From: an uncultured Bacilli bacterium
GTDB taxonomy: Bacteria > Bacillota_I > Bacilli_A > RF39 > UBA660
Length of the DNA stretch: 21,485 bases
Reading direction: 5' to 3'
NCBI GenBank assembly: GCA_944332645.1
Contig: CALVKK010000007.1
Coordinates: forward strand, 1 to 21,485
The notes below the pieces were generated by a model, which was not told the origin of the DNA, did not search any database, and saw only the letters and a program-made list of their open reading frames with translations. How positions within the stretch are numbered: position 1 is the first letter of the stretch; each line of letters starts with the position of its first letter. Positions 14,463 through 21,485 of this stretch are shown one piece after another. A program made the position numbers and the translations under genes.

Positions 14463-17165
14463 ATGGATTACAAAGATACTTTATTAATGCCTAATACTAG
14501 TTTTAGTATGCGAGGCAATTTGCCAGAAAATGAAAAGTTAATGCGTGAAAAGTGGGAACAATTAGATTTATATAATAAAATTGTTGAAAAAAATAAAAAT
14601 AATCAACCTTTTGTTTTGCATGATGGCCCACCATATGCTAATGGTAATATTCATATTGGTCATGCCATGAATAAAATTTTAAAAGATTTTGTCAATCGTT
14701 ATAAAATGATGGAAGGTTTTAACACAAGGTTTATTCCAGGTTGGGATACTCATGGTTTACCAATCGAAACAGCTGTTACTAATAGTGGTATTGATCGTAA
14801 AAGTATGTCTAAACAAGACTTTCGCAAATTATGTTTAGAATATGCAATTAAACAAGTAGATAAACAGATGGCTGATTTCAAATCTTTGAACATTATCGGT
14901 GATTGGGAACATCCATATATAACTTACCAGAAGGAATTTGAAGCTAAACAAATCGAAGTTTTTGCCGAAATGGCAAGGCAAGGATTGATTTTTAAAGGCC
15001 TAAAACCAGTTTATTGGTCACCATCAAGTGAATCGGCTTTAGCTGAGGCAGAAATTGAATATAAAGACCGAAAAGATCCTTCAATCTTTGTTGCCTTTAA
15101 AGTTGTCAAAGGCAATGATCTTGTTGCTAAAGATGATAATTTAGTTATTTGGACAACAACACCTTGGACTTTACCTGGTAACTTAGGTATTGCTGTTGGT
15201 GAACAATTAGATTATGTTAAAGTGTTAGTTAATGATCAAAAGTATATTGTTGCTAAAGATTTATTAGAAAGTTTAGCTAATGAATTTGGTTGGATAAATT
15301 ATGAAGTTTTAAGTACTTTTAGTGGCCGAGAATTAGAAGGGATAAAATATCAACATGTTTTCATGGATCGGATTAGTCCAGTTGTTATCGGTTATCACGT
15401 AACTTTAGATGCTGGAACAGGTTTAGTTCATATTGCTCCATCTTATGGTGCTGATGATTTTATAATCGGTAAGCAGTATGATTTAGGAATGGTTAATGGT
15501 GTTGATGATAATGGTGTTTTAAATAGTGAATCAGGTCCGTTTGCTGGTTTATTCTTTGAAGATGCGAATAAAGAGGTAACAAAGAAATTAGATGAACTAG
15601 GTGTTTTATTAAAATTAAAATTTATAACTCATTCTTATCCTCACGATTGGAGAACTAAAAAACCGATTATTTTTAGAGCAACTGCGCAATGGTTTTGCAG
15701 TATCGATAAAATAAGAGATAAGTTATTAAGCGAATTAGATAATAATGTTACATTTCATACTACTTGGGGTAAAACAAGACTTTATAATATGATTAAAGAA
15801 CGCGGTGATTGGTGTATTTCTCGTCAAAGAGTTTGGGGGGTACCAATTCCAATTTTCTATAACGAAGACGGTAGTGAAATTGTTGACTATGATGTTATGA
15901 TGCATGTAGCCGCTTTATTTAGAGAATACGGTTCTAACGTTTGGTTTGAAAGAGAAGCTAAAGATTTGTTGCCAGATGGTTATACCAATCCGGCTAGTCC
16001 TAATGGCAAATTTACTAAAGAAGAAGATATCATGGATGTTTGGTTTGATTCCGGATCATCTCATACTGCTGTTTTAATTGAAAGGGGATTGTCATATCCG
16101 GCCGATCTTTATTTAGAAGGATCTGATCAATATCGTGGTTGGTTTAATTCTTCTTTGATTTGTGGAGTGGCTGTTCATGGTCAAACGCCATATAAAAATT
16201 TAGTATCTCACGGATTTGTTTTAGATGGTAAAGGCTTAAAAATGAGTAAGTCGATTGGTAATACAGTTGATCCACTTCAAATGATAAAACTTCATGGTGC
16301 TGACGTATTAAGATTATGGGTAGCTAGCGTTGATTATACTGAGGATGTTAGAATTAGTGATGAATTGATTGCGCAAGTAAAAGAAAGCTATCGTAAAATT
16401 AGAAACACATATCGATTTATGTTAGGCAATCTGTTTGATTTTAATTATGAAAAAGATAGGGTTGCTTATCAAGATATGTTTATTTACGACAAATATATGA
16501 TGATTAAATTAAACGAATTAATTAAAAATATCAAGTCTGCTTATGATGATTATAACTATCAAGAAGTTTATAAATTAGTTAATAATTATGTATCATTTAA
16601 TTTATCTAACTTTTACTTAGACTTTACAAAAGATATTCTATATATAGAAAAAAGTGATTCTAAAGTAAGAAGAAGTGTCCAAACGGTTTTATATGAAACA
16701 TTAACTAGCTTAATTAAATTACTAGCACCAATTCTTCCATATACCAGTGAAGAGGTTTATCAATTAATTAATGGTCACAAAGAAAGCGTTCACTTAGAAA
16801 ATAATCCTAGTGTCGTAAAATACGATGATGAACAAGAAATATTAGCTAAATTCGAACGATTCTTTAAAGTAAAAGACGATGTTTATAAAAAACTAGAAGA
16901 AGCACGTAACGAAAAATTAATCGGTAAATCATTAGAAGCTAAAGTTTATTTATCAATCGAAGACGAGCAATTTATCGATTATTTTAAAGATTATTTAAAG
17001 CAATTATTAATCGTTTCTAAAGTTGAATTAAATAAAGGAAAATACGATATTAAGGTTGAATCTTTTGATGGTATTAAATGTGAAAGGTGTTGGAATTTAT
17101 TCGATAAAGATGAAATGGTTAATGATATTTGTTATCGTTGTCATGAAGTGATTAAGAACAATTAA
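14463..17165 (+). CDS. ileS: isoleucyl-tRNA synthetase
   Basis: The class I enzyme charges tRNA-Ile. The 900-residue length is normal for the bacterial form. Visible parts are HDGPPYANGNIHIGHAMN (HIGH motif, His64-His67), WTTTPWTLPGNLG and the editing region with GTGLVHIAPSYGADDF, RQRVWGVPIPIFY, KMSKS at 593-597 (LDGKGLKMSKSIGNT), and a C-terminal zinc knuckle CERCWNLF...CYRCHEVI. Editing should remove mischarged valine. RBS AAAGGAGA at 14447-14453. It is the last gene of the sepF unit, is controlled by the isoleucine T-box, and its stop codon is inside its terminator. Confidence 0.99.
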   Translation: MDYKDTLLMPNTSFSMRGNLPENEKLMREKWEQLDLYNKIVEKNKNNQPFVLHDGPPYANGNIHIGHAMNKILKDFVNRYKMMEGFNTRFIPGWDTHGLPIETAVTNSGIDRKSMSKQDFRKLCLEYAIKQVDKQMADFKSLNIIGDWEHPYITYQKEFEAKQIEVFAEMARQGLIFKGLKPVYWSPSSESALAEAEIEYKDRKDPSIFVAFKVVKGNDLVAKDDNLVIWTTTPWTLPGNLGIAVGEQLDYVKVLVNDQKYIVAKDLLESLANEFGWINYEVLSTFSGRELEGIKYQHVFMDRISPVVIGYHVTLDAGTGLVHIAPSYGADDFIIGKQYDLGMVNGVDDNGVLNSESGPFAGLFFEDANKEVTKKLDELGVLLKLKFITHSYPHDWRTKKPIIFRATAQWFCSIDKIRDKLLSELDNNVTFHTTWGKTRLYNMIKERGDWCISRQRVWGVPIPIFYNEDGSEIVDYDVMMHVAALFREYGSNVWFEREAKDLLPDGYTNPASPNGKFTKEEDIMDVWFDSGSSHTAVLIERGLSYPADLYLEGSDQYRGWFNSSLICGVAVHGQTPYKNLVSHGFVLDGKGLKMSKSIGNTVDPLQMIKLHGADVLRLWVASVDYTEDVRISDELIAQVKESYRKIRNTYRFMLGNLFDFNYEKDRVAYQDMFIYDKYMMIKLNELIKNIKSAYDDYNYQEVYKLVNNYVSFNLSNFYLDFTKDILYIEKSDSKVRRSVQTVLYETLTSLIKLLAPILPYTSEEVYQLINGHKESVHLENNPSVVKYDDEQEILAKFERFFKVKDDVYKKLEEARNEKLIGKSLEAKVYLSIEDEQFIDYFKDYLKQLLIVSKVELNKGKYDIKVESFDGIKCERCWNLFDKDEMVNDICYRCHEVIKNN

Positions 17166-17179
17166 ATTTGTTCTTTTTT
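17154..17179 (+). terminator. terminator of ileS
   Basis: Stem AAGAACAA (17154-17161) with TTGTTCTT (17168-17175) and a 6-nt loop, followed by a T run. The ileS TAA (17163-17165) is in the loop. Confidence 0.85.
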
Positions 17180-17182
17180 GTC

Positions 17183-17207
17183 AATAAAAAAAGCAATTAC
17201 TTGCTTT
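17183..17207 (-). terminator. terminator of the M16 gene pair
   Basis: On the minus strand AAAGCAA and TTGCTTT (17201-17207 and 17190-17196) form a 7-bp stem with a TTAC/GTAA loop that contains the stop codon, followed by TTTTT. It faces the ileS terminator, so the two operons converge with only about 30 bp between their stops. Confidence 0.8.
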
Positions 17208-18465
17208 TAGGTTCGATAATTAATGTTGTATAGTTATTAAAGTCAATATTTTTAATCAATTTGCAAAAATCTTTATAATTCAAACTTTTTATATCGTTAT
17301 ATTTGTCGTTATTAAATTTACCATACTTAATTAAATCATTAACTATGTCATTATTTAAACTAAAGATATTTTCACTCATATATATGATGGAACTTAATAA
17401 AACCTTTTTTTTACGGTTGAATTCTTCCTCACTGATTGTAAGATTTTCCATCTCTTTTTTAATACGATTTAATAAAACATCTGGTTTAGTAGTTTCTCCT
17501 AAAACAAACATTATTGTATAATCCGTACTGTTATCAAAATCGATTATTAAATTATCATTAATAATTTCTTCATCGAACAAATTACTTACAAAATCACTAG
17601 TTGAAGAAAATTTACAATCAAATAGAGCTAACAAATAAAATAAGTCTTTAATATTTTTGTTTATTTTTATTTTGTAAGCTATCGCACATTTGGGAATAGT
17701 GACGTTTAGTTTAATTGTTTCATCGGTTTTTTTAACTTGTTTTGGTTCATCATATTTTTTGATTTTAATCGGCCTGAAGTCTTCAAAATGTTTCTTATCT
17801 TGATTGGTTTTAACAATATCAATAACTTCATTTGCTTCGACATTACCGACGATAACTATAAACATATTAGCGGGATGGTAAAATGTATTATAACAAGTAT
17901 ATAAATCATCTTTAGTAATAGAATTAATACTTTCAATAGTTCCTATGATTGGATATTGCATTGGATTAATGCTAAAGGTGTTTTCTAATATTTTGTCGTA
18001 TATAACAGTACTGGGTATATCTTGATACATTTTAATTTCTTGTGTGATTATACCTTTTTCTTTCTCGACGTTATCATCTGTAAAATAAGGTTCTTGGACA
18101 TAATCTAGTAACATATTAAGATTTTCTTCTAAAAAATTAGGTGAAGAAAACAAATACGAAGTTTTAGTGTAGTTAGTATTAGCATTACAATCGGCTCCAC
18201 GTTCACTATAAAACGAAAAAATATCAGTACCATCTTCTTGTTCAAACATTTTATGCTCTAAAAAGTGTGCGATTCCGATTGGCACTTTAATTAATTTTTT
18301 CTGATCGAGTGGTGTGAATTCAATAATGTTAGATCCATATTTAGCAGAAAAAGTTACATAGATATTATTAACATTCTTTTTAGGAAGGACAAAGACTTCT
18401 AGACCATTATCTAATTTTTCACAATAAACATCTAATTGTAAACCTTTATAATCAATTTTCTTCAT
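17197..18465 (-). CDS. ymfH: M16 family zinc peptidase with intact HXXEH (YmfH-like)
   Basis: This 422-residue protein has the inverted zinc motif HFLEH (His67, Glu70, His71) and a downstream Glu143 in ITQEIKM, 76 residues after the first His as in active M16 enzymes. NANTNYTKTSYLFSSP and the PANMFIVIVGN segment also fit the family. It resembles the active member of the Bacillus YmfF/YmfH pair, related to AlbE/AlbF, and no signal peptide is seen, so it is probably cytoplasmic. The substrate is likely a small peptide but is unknown. Its start overlaps the end of the partner gene by 14 bp, with GGAAGGTGA at 18471-18479 (minus), so translation is coupled. The symbol rests on arrangement and size. 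Confidence 0.85.
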   Translation of the reverse strand: MKKIDYKGLQLDVYCEKLDNGLEVFVLPKKNVNNIYVTFSAKYGSNIIEFTPLDQKKLIKVPIGIAHFLEHKMFEQEDGTDIFSFYSERGADCNANTNYTKTSYLFSSPNFLEENLNMLLDYVQEPYFTDDNVEKEKGIITQEIKMYQDIPSTVIYDKILENTFSINPMQYPIIGTIESINSITKDDLYTCYNTFYHPANMFIVIVGNVEANEVIDIVKTNQDKKHFEDFRPIKIKKYDEPKQVKKTDETIKLNVTIPKCAIAYKIKINKNIKDLFYLLALFDCKFSSTSDFVSNLFDEEIINDNLIIDFDNSTDYTIMFVLGETTKPDVLLNRIKKEMENLTISEEEFNRKKKVLLSSIIYMSENIFSLNNDIVNDLIKYGKFNNDKYNDIKSLNYKDFCKLIKNIDFNNYTTLIIEPKSK

Positions 18466-19714
18466 TTAAATCACCTTCCAAAGTAAAGATAGTATCCATA
18501 TGTATTTTTCTTTGTAAATCGATAAGATCTTTTTTAGTAACTTTTTGGATTTTTTTGCATCTTTCATCTAGGCAATCATATTTAAAGTATTCATGACTTT
18601 CATACATTTTTAAAATTCCATTTTGATAGTCTTCAATATCTTTTAAACTATTGATGTAGGTAGTTTTAGCTGCTTCGATGTCATGATCGTTAAAATCACC
18701 TTTAGACATTTTATTAAGTTCTTTTTTTATCAAACTTAAACATTTTTTTACATCATTCTTGTTAGTCCCTACAGTTATATAAATAATATTATAAATAGCT
18801 TTATGAGTTGCATTTATTCCGTAACATAAGCTATTATCTTCTCGGACCGTTTTAAAGAGCTTGGAATTAGGCCCACCACCTAAGATAAAGCAGTAAATGT
18901 ATAAAACATATTGTCTTTCAAAGTCAGTAAGGTCTTTGAGTTTAAAACCAATATTTAAATTTGTCTGCTCCACCCCCATTATTTCTTTTTCTTTTTTGAC
19001 CGTTTTCTTAATTTTTTCATGTTCAATAAAATGAGAACCACTAGGTTTTTTAATTGTATTGATATTGAATTTATCATTAAACATTCTAACAATTTCATTA
19101 TTATCGAAATCTCCAATAATAAAAATATCTACAATATCACTTTTTAACATTTTTTGATAATATTTTACTAGTTGTTCATTTGTAATTTTATCTAAATCAT
19201 CTTTGTATCCAATAGAATTATATTGTAATGGTGTTCCTTTGCCTAAAATTTCTAATAATCGTTGCAAAGAATATTTTTTGACATTATCTTTAAGTGAGTC
19301 GATTTCATCTAAAACTAGTCGTTTCCCCAAACTAAAATACTTGAATTTTTCATTTTCAATATTAGGATTAAAGATGATTTCTAACAAAAAAGAAATCGTT
19401 TTTTCGTTCATTTTTTCCTCAGTATATTTTTCGTTTAGAAAGCTAGAGTTAAATGAACTGACGATATAATTACCCATTAAAGAACTAGTATAGTTAACAC
19501 TAACACCATATAAATCTTCTGTTTGGATTTCCATATCTTTTTTGGTTGGGAATTTAGCGGTTGAACTAAGCAATATTTTTCCTAACAAGTTACGATATGT
19601 TATATCCTCTTTCACTAACTTTTTTTTAAAATTAATTTTAATAGATATAGTTTTAAATTTATCGGTGTTTATAATATGGAGATTATACGCTTTATTTAAA
19701 TAATTATTATACAT
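18452..19714 (-). CDS. ymfF: M16 family protein lacking the zinc motif (YmfF-like partner)
   Basis: This 420-residue protein has the two-domain M16 fold by sequence pattern (TEDLYGVSVNYTSSLMGNYIVS, IFIIGDFDNNEI, LFKTVREDNSLCYGINATHK) but no HXXEH. The Arg and Tyr of the VREDNSLCYGI segment are the residues that bind substrate in the non-catalytic half of M16B heterodimers. It is therefore probably the substrate-holding partner of the next gene. It is the first gene of this minus-strand operon, with AGGAAGGGTGAT at 19718-19729 as ribosome site. It diverges from the sigma factor gene, with 77 bp between the two starts. Confidence 0.85.
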   Translation of the reverse strand: MYNNYLNKAYNLHIINTDKFKTISIKINFKKKLVKEDITYRNLLGKILLSSTAKFPTKKDMEIQTEDLYGVSVNYTSSLMGNYIVSSFNSSFLNEKYTEEKMNEKTISFLLEIIFNPNIENEKFKYFSLGKRLVLDEIDSLKDNVKKYSLQRLLEILGKGTPLQYNSIGYKDDLDKITNEQLVKYYQKMLKSDIVDIFIIGDFDNNEIVRMFNDKFNINTIKKPSGSHFIEHEKIKKTVKKEKEIMGVEQTNLNIGFKLKDLTDFERQYVLYIYCFILGGGPNSKLFKTVREDNSLCYGINATHKAIYNIIYITVGTNKNDVKKCLSLIKKELNKMSKGDFNDHDIEAAKTTYINSLKDIEDYQNGILKMYESHEYFKYDCLDERCKKIQKVTKKDLIDLQRKIHMDTIFTLEGDLNEEN

Positions 19715-19729
19715 GAAATCACCCTTCCT

Positions 19730-19791
19730 ATTATGCGTGTTATTTGTTATTTAATACCATTATAACACATAAAATTAAATGAGGTGTTTGC
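19730..19791. promoter_or_regulatory. divergent promoter region of the M16 pair and sigK-like gene
   Basis: A minus-strand TATAAT (19764 to 19759) could serve the M16 operon, but I see no good -35 at 17 or 18 bp. On the plus strand the overlapping TATAAC (19761-19766) is a possible weak -10. The ribosome site of the sigma gene is GAGGTG at 19781-19786. The region must drive both directions, but exact elements cannot be assigned. Confidence 0.35.
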
Positions 19792-20481
19792 ATGTTAGAG
19801 TTTTTAAGAAAATTGTTTAAAGATTTTTATATTTTTACAGCAGCTTATTCAAATAATGTTTTTCCTGATCCTCTTTCCAAAGAAGAGGAAGATAAATGTA
19901 TTGAATTGGCACGTCTAGGAGATAGGGATGCAAGAAATAAATTAATTGAACACAATTTAAGATTGGTAGCTCATATTGTCAAAAAGTATGATCATCGTAA
20001 AGATGATGTTGATGATTTAATAAGTATCGGAACTATTGGTTTGATTAAAGGAGTAGATAGTTTCAGTTATAAACATGGCACAAGATTGACAACGTATGCA
20101 GCAAAATGTATTGAAAATGAAATATTAATGTACTATCGTTCTGATAAAAAACATAATAAAAATATAAGCATCAATGAATCTATTGGCTTTGATAAAGATG
20201 GCAATGAAATTACTTTTCTAGATATTTTGAAAACACCAAAGCCTGATTTTGAGTTTGATATTCAAAAAAAAGATAATCTCCTTCTTTTGAAAAAGTATTT
20301 TAATGTTTTAACTGAACGTGAGAAACAAATAATAACTAAAAGATATGGATTGGATAATCAAGATGAAATAACACAAAAAGAAATAGCTAAGCAATTAGGA
20401 ATATCAAGAAGCTATGTGTCACGTATTGAAAAAAGAGCATTGACAAAAATATTTAAAGAATTTAAAATGCAGAATAAATAA
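19792..20481 (+). CDS. sigK: SigK-like (sporulation-type) RNA polymerase sigma factor
   Basis: The 229-residue sigma-70 factor closely follows Bacillus SigK. It has NNVFPDPLSKEEE, ARNKLIEHNLRLVAHIVKKY, DLISIGTIGLIKGVDSF, TYAAKCIENEILMYYRSDKK (region 2, -10 recognition), and ITQKEIAKQLGISRSYVSRIE (region 4 helix-turn-helix, -35 recognition). The first 20 or so residues (MLEFLRKLFKDFYIFTAAYS) form a hydrophobic leader in the place of the SigK pro-sequence, which SpoIVFB removes in spore formers. The gene is unbroken, with no skin-type element. In Bacillus SigK acts late in the mother cell. Here no sporulation gene is in the window, so the role is open. SigE is the alternative, but the RSYVSRIEKRAL end and leader favour SigK. 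Confidence 0.88.
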   Translation: MLEFLRKLFKDFYIFTAAYSNNVFPDPLSKEEEDKCIELARLGDRDARNKLIEHNLRLVAHIVKKYDHRKDDVDDLISIGTIGLIKGVDSFSYKHGTRLTTYAAKCIENEILMYYRSDKKHNKNISINESIGFDKDGNEITFLDILKTPKPDFEFDIQKKDNLLLLKKYFNVLTEREKQIITKRYGLDNQDEITQKEIAKQLGISRSYVSRIEKRALTKIFKEFKMQNK

Positions 20482-20502
20482 TTAACAAATTTAAAAATTA
20501 CG

Positions 20503-20531
20503 TTTACAACAGATTAATTTAATGTTATAAT
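20503..20531 (+). promoter_or_regulatory. promoter of the small membrane peptide
   Basis: TTTACA at 20503-20508 and TATAAT at 20526-20531 with a 17-bp spacer. Predicted start near 20538 gives a leader of about 60 nt, long for a 31-codon gene. Confidence 0.8.
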
Positions 20532-20550
20532 GTTTTTAGGTAATATAATA

Positions 20551-20586
20551 AGTGTTAGGTATCTTACCACTTTCTTGTTTAGAAAG
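20551..20586 (+). promoter_or_regulatory. structured leader of the small peptide mRNA
   Basis: Two adjacent hairpins are possible: AAGTG...CACTT (20550-20573, with inner pairing TAGG/CTTA) and CTTTCT (20570-20575) with AGAAAG (20581-20586). They share bases 20570-20573, so they would be alternatives. The second masks the first half of the ribosome site GAAAGGGGG (20582-20590). GGTATCTT at 20558-20565 is also complementary to AAGATACC at 20696-20703, directly after the stop codon, so the mRNA ends could pair. Confidence 0.5.
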
Positions 20587-20599
20587 GGGGACTGATATA

Positions 20600-20695
20600 A
20601 TGCGAAAAGGAGAAAAATATATTTTTATTATCAATGCTTTCTCTGTTTTCATAATATTGTCATTGATCCTTCTATTGATAATAAAAGAAATATAA
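20600..20695 (+). CDS. 31-residue single-pass membrane peptide, type I toxin-like
   Basis: The peptide MRKGEKYIFIINAFSVFIIL...IIKEI has a short basic N-terminus, about 22 hydrophobic residues and a charged end (KEI), the shape of Fst/Ldr-, TxpA/BsrG- or holin-like type I toxins. I recognise no specific family by sequence. Support for a real gene is a consensus-spaced promoter, a strong ribosome site (AAAGGGGG at 20583-20590, 9 bases before the ATG) and a perfect terminator hairpin 5 bases after the stop, together a complete transcription unit. Such toxins are normally silenced by a small antisense RNA, and a candidate convergent promoter lies downstream. It could also be a small subunit or modulator of a membrane complex. 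Confidence 0.65.
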   Translation: MRKGEKYIFIINAFSVFIILSLILLLIIKEI

Positions 20696-20757
20696 AAGAT
20701 ACCCAAAACATGTATTTGTTTTGGGTGCTTATGTTTTACAGTCGATACTTAATATTT
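20690..20757 (-). ncRNA. candidate antisense RNA convergent to the small peptide gene
   Basis: On the minus strand TTGTCA (20792 to 20787) and TATTAT (20769 to 20764) have a 17-bp spacer, giving a start near 20757. The RNA would cross the shared hairpin and end near 20690, about 65-70 nt, overlapping the 3' end of the peptide mRNA. It would contain GGGTATCTT, the same sequence as in the peptide mRNA leader, so it could compete with the leader for the 3' end. Both hexamers are one base off consensus in AT-rich DNA, so this is a proposal only. Confidence 0.25.
20701..20726. terminator. 10-bp hairpin, probably a bidirectional terminator
   Basis: ACCCAAAACA (20701-20710) pairs perfectly with TGTTTTGGGT (20717-20726) around a 6-nt loop. 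The plus-strand tail is GCTTATGTTTT, a poor U run. The minus-strand tail is ATCTTTTATATTT, somewhat better. It can end the peptide mRNA and a convergent RNA. Confidence 0.65.
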
Positions 20758-20821
20758 ATATGTATAATATTATAAGAAATAGTAGTTGACAAGCTATTTT
20801 TTGCTTAGATAAAAAAATATA

Positions 20822-20852
20822 AAATAATAAAACCCTTTTTTGTAAAGGGTTT
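20822..20852 (-). terminator. terminator of tRNA-Lys
   Basis: On the minus strand AAACCCTTT (20852 to 20844) pairs with AAAGGGTTT (20838 to 20830) around a 5-nt loop, followed by TATTATTTT. It starts about a dozen bases after the tRNA 3' end. Confidence 0.75.
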
Positions 20853-20863
20853 ATTTACTATTA

Positions 20864-20939
20864 TGGTGTCCCCTTAGGGGTTCGAACCCTAGACCCACAG
20901 ATTAAGAGTCTGTTGCTCTACCAACTGAGCTAAGGAGAC
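20864..20939 (-). tRNA. tRNA-Lys (anticodon CUU)
   Basis: The 76-nt minus-strand sequence folds as a full cloverleaf. Acceptor GTCTCCT pairs with AGGGGAC (one G-U), the D-arm is AGCTCAGTTGGTAGAGC, the anticodon arm is ACAGA-CTCTTAA-TCTGT with anticodon CTT, the T-arm is TAGGG-TTCGAAC-CCCTA, discriminator A and CCA are encoded. It reads AAG lysine codons. It stands alone with its own terminator and a probable promoter. Confidence 0.97.
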
Positions 20940-20971
20940 ATTTTAGATTAGTAAATTCAATCTACTTGTTA

Positions 20972-21000
20972 AGTATAACATAAAAAAAACTAAAAATAAA
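20972..21000 (-). promoter_or_regulatory. probable tRNA-Lys promoter
   Basis: On the minus strand TTTATT (21000 to 20995) and TATACT (20977 to 20972) have a 17-bp spacer, placing the start about 25 nt before the mature tRNA. The -35 is weak. In the rest of 21001-21176 I see only AT-rich sequence with no supported gene. Confidence 0.45.
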
Positions 21001-21176
21001 TACCTAAACTATAATTTTTATAGATTATTTGCTTGTTTGAAGGCTTTTAAAGAATAGTTGTTTCATTATGGAAGTAATATTTTGTTTTCCAAATATGTTT
21101 CAATTAATCACAATTTTTTTTCTGCATATAATATAATGACCATAAAATATAAGGAAAAAAAGACCTTTTTGTCAAT

Positions 21177-21205
21177 TTGCATTATTTAAAAATTTATGGT
21201 ACAAT
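21177..21205 (+). promoter_or_regulatory. secG promoter with extended -10
   Basis: TTGCAT at 21177-21182 and TACAAT at 21200-21205 with a 17-bp spacer. TGG precedes the -10, giving an extended TGNTACAAT. The in-frame ATG at 21196 lies in this element and cannot be the start. Confidence 0.7.
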
Positions 21206-21234
21206 ATAACTCGTTCGAGGAGGAAAGTTCAAAA

Positions 21235-21450
21235 ATGTTGCAGATTTTATTAATAATCGTTTCGATTTTATTAATTTCTATAGTATTATTACAAGCGGGT
21301 AAAGCGGAAAGTGCTTCTAATGTGATAACTGGCGGTAGTGATGCTTTATTTGCAAATCGTAAAGAGCGTGGTGGAGAATTATTCATTACTAGATTAACAA
21401 TGGTTTTAGGCCTGCTGTTTTTCATCATTTGCTTAGTAATAGGATTTTAG
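21235..21450 (+). CDS. secG: preprotein translocase subunit SecG
   Basis: SecG is the small accessory subunit of the SecYEG channel. The 71 residues give a first membrane helix (about 2-20, LQILLIIVSILLISIVLLQ), then the family's glycine-rich loop NVITGGSDALFANRKERGGEL, and a second helix (about 53-71, RLTMVLGLLFFIICLVIGF). Length and order match the family. Start at 21235 follows GAGGAGG near 21217-21223. It has its own promoter and terminator. In Bacillus secG is followed by rnr and smpB. The window ends before that can be checked. Confidence 0.96.
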   Translation: MLQILLIIVSILLISIVLLQAGKAESASNVITGGSDALFANRKERGGELFITRLTMVLGLLFFIICLVIGF

Positions 21451-21474
21451 AGTTCATTTCGAACTCTTTTTTTT
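21449..21474 (+). terminator. terminator of secG
   Basis: AGAGTTC (21449-21455) pairs with GAACTCT (21461-21467) around a 5-nt loop, followed by seven T. The stem begins in the TAG stop codon. Confidence 0.85.
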
Positions 21475-21485
21475 GCTATCTAAAA

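Noticed and set aside
18452..18454. TGA read as tryptophan (Mycoplasma code)
   Set aside because: The only TGA in this position ends the YmfF-like gene, and reading through would add just two residues, so it is not decisive. However, tryptophan is encoded by TGG throughout and no gene contains internal TGA.
20786..20791. Plus-strand TTGACA as a promoter
   Set aside because: No acceptable -10 hexamer is found 16-18 bp downstream. The stretch makes a better minus-strand -35.
21150..21175. AAGG/CCTT hairpin upstream of secG as a small RNA
   Set aside because: The stem has only four pairs and no promoter or terminator goes with it.
21196..21234. Upstream ATG of secG
   Set aside because: It overlaps the extended -10 element. 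The 13 extra residues are not part of the SecG family pattern.

Overview
The window reads as ordinary chromosome of an uncultured, very AT-rich, low-GC Gram-positive bacterium in the Bacilli/Mollicutes-relative range (RF39-, Erysipelotrichales- or Acholeplasmatales-like). The signs are short gaps, strong AAGGAGG ribosome sites, near-consensus sigma-A promoters with 17-bp spacers, tyrosine-rich AT-biased proteins, T-box leaders and a Bacillus-style sepF-divIVA-ileS cluster. Every tryptophan codon I checked is TGG and no gene has an internal TGA, so the standard bacterial code fits better than the Mycoplasma code. The lineage is inferred from gene content only. I see no phage, transposon or CRISPR array.

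Layout, left to right. 1-1430: possible tail of an upstream gene, its terminator, then ffh (SRP GTPase) and its terminator. 1441-5931: a MarR-family repressor and a heterodimeric ABC exporter in one translationally coupled operon, with a consensus promoter overlapped by a perfect 26-bp palindrome that is very probably the repressor's operator. 5985-7420: a protein with the fold pattern of cofactor-independent phosphoglycerate mutase but none of its catalytic residues. 7421-8977: a compact glycine T-box leader and glycyl-tRNA synthetase. 9020-10564: a fusion of a HAD-like domain and a PlsC-like acyltransferase. 10567-13238: a hybrid histidine kinase with two receivers and an Hpt domain. 13284-17165: sepF, divIVA, an isoleucine T-box and ileS. 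17197-19714 (minus): a pair of M16 peptidase-like proteins, one with and one without the zinc motif. 19792-20481: a SigK-like sigma factor. 20503-20757: a 31-residue single-pass membrane peptide with its own promoter, a structured leader and a possible convergent antisense transcript. 20864-20939 (minus): tRNA-Lys(CUU). 21177-21474: secG with its own promoter and terminator.

Functional threads. ffh and secG belong to protein export. glyQS and ileS are aminoacyl-tRNA synthetases, each under a T-box reading the matching codon (GGA, AUC). sepF and divIVA belong to cell division and pole placement. The MarR/ABC unit is a self-regulated drug- or lipid-type efflux module.

The parts most worth a second look are the mutase-like pseudoenzyme, the small membrane-peptide locus with type I toxin-like architecture, the unusually short glycine T-box, and the HAD-acyltransferase fusion.
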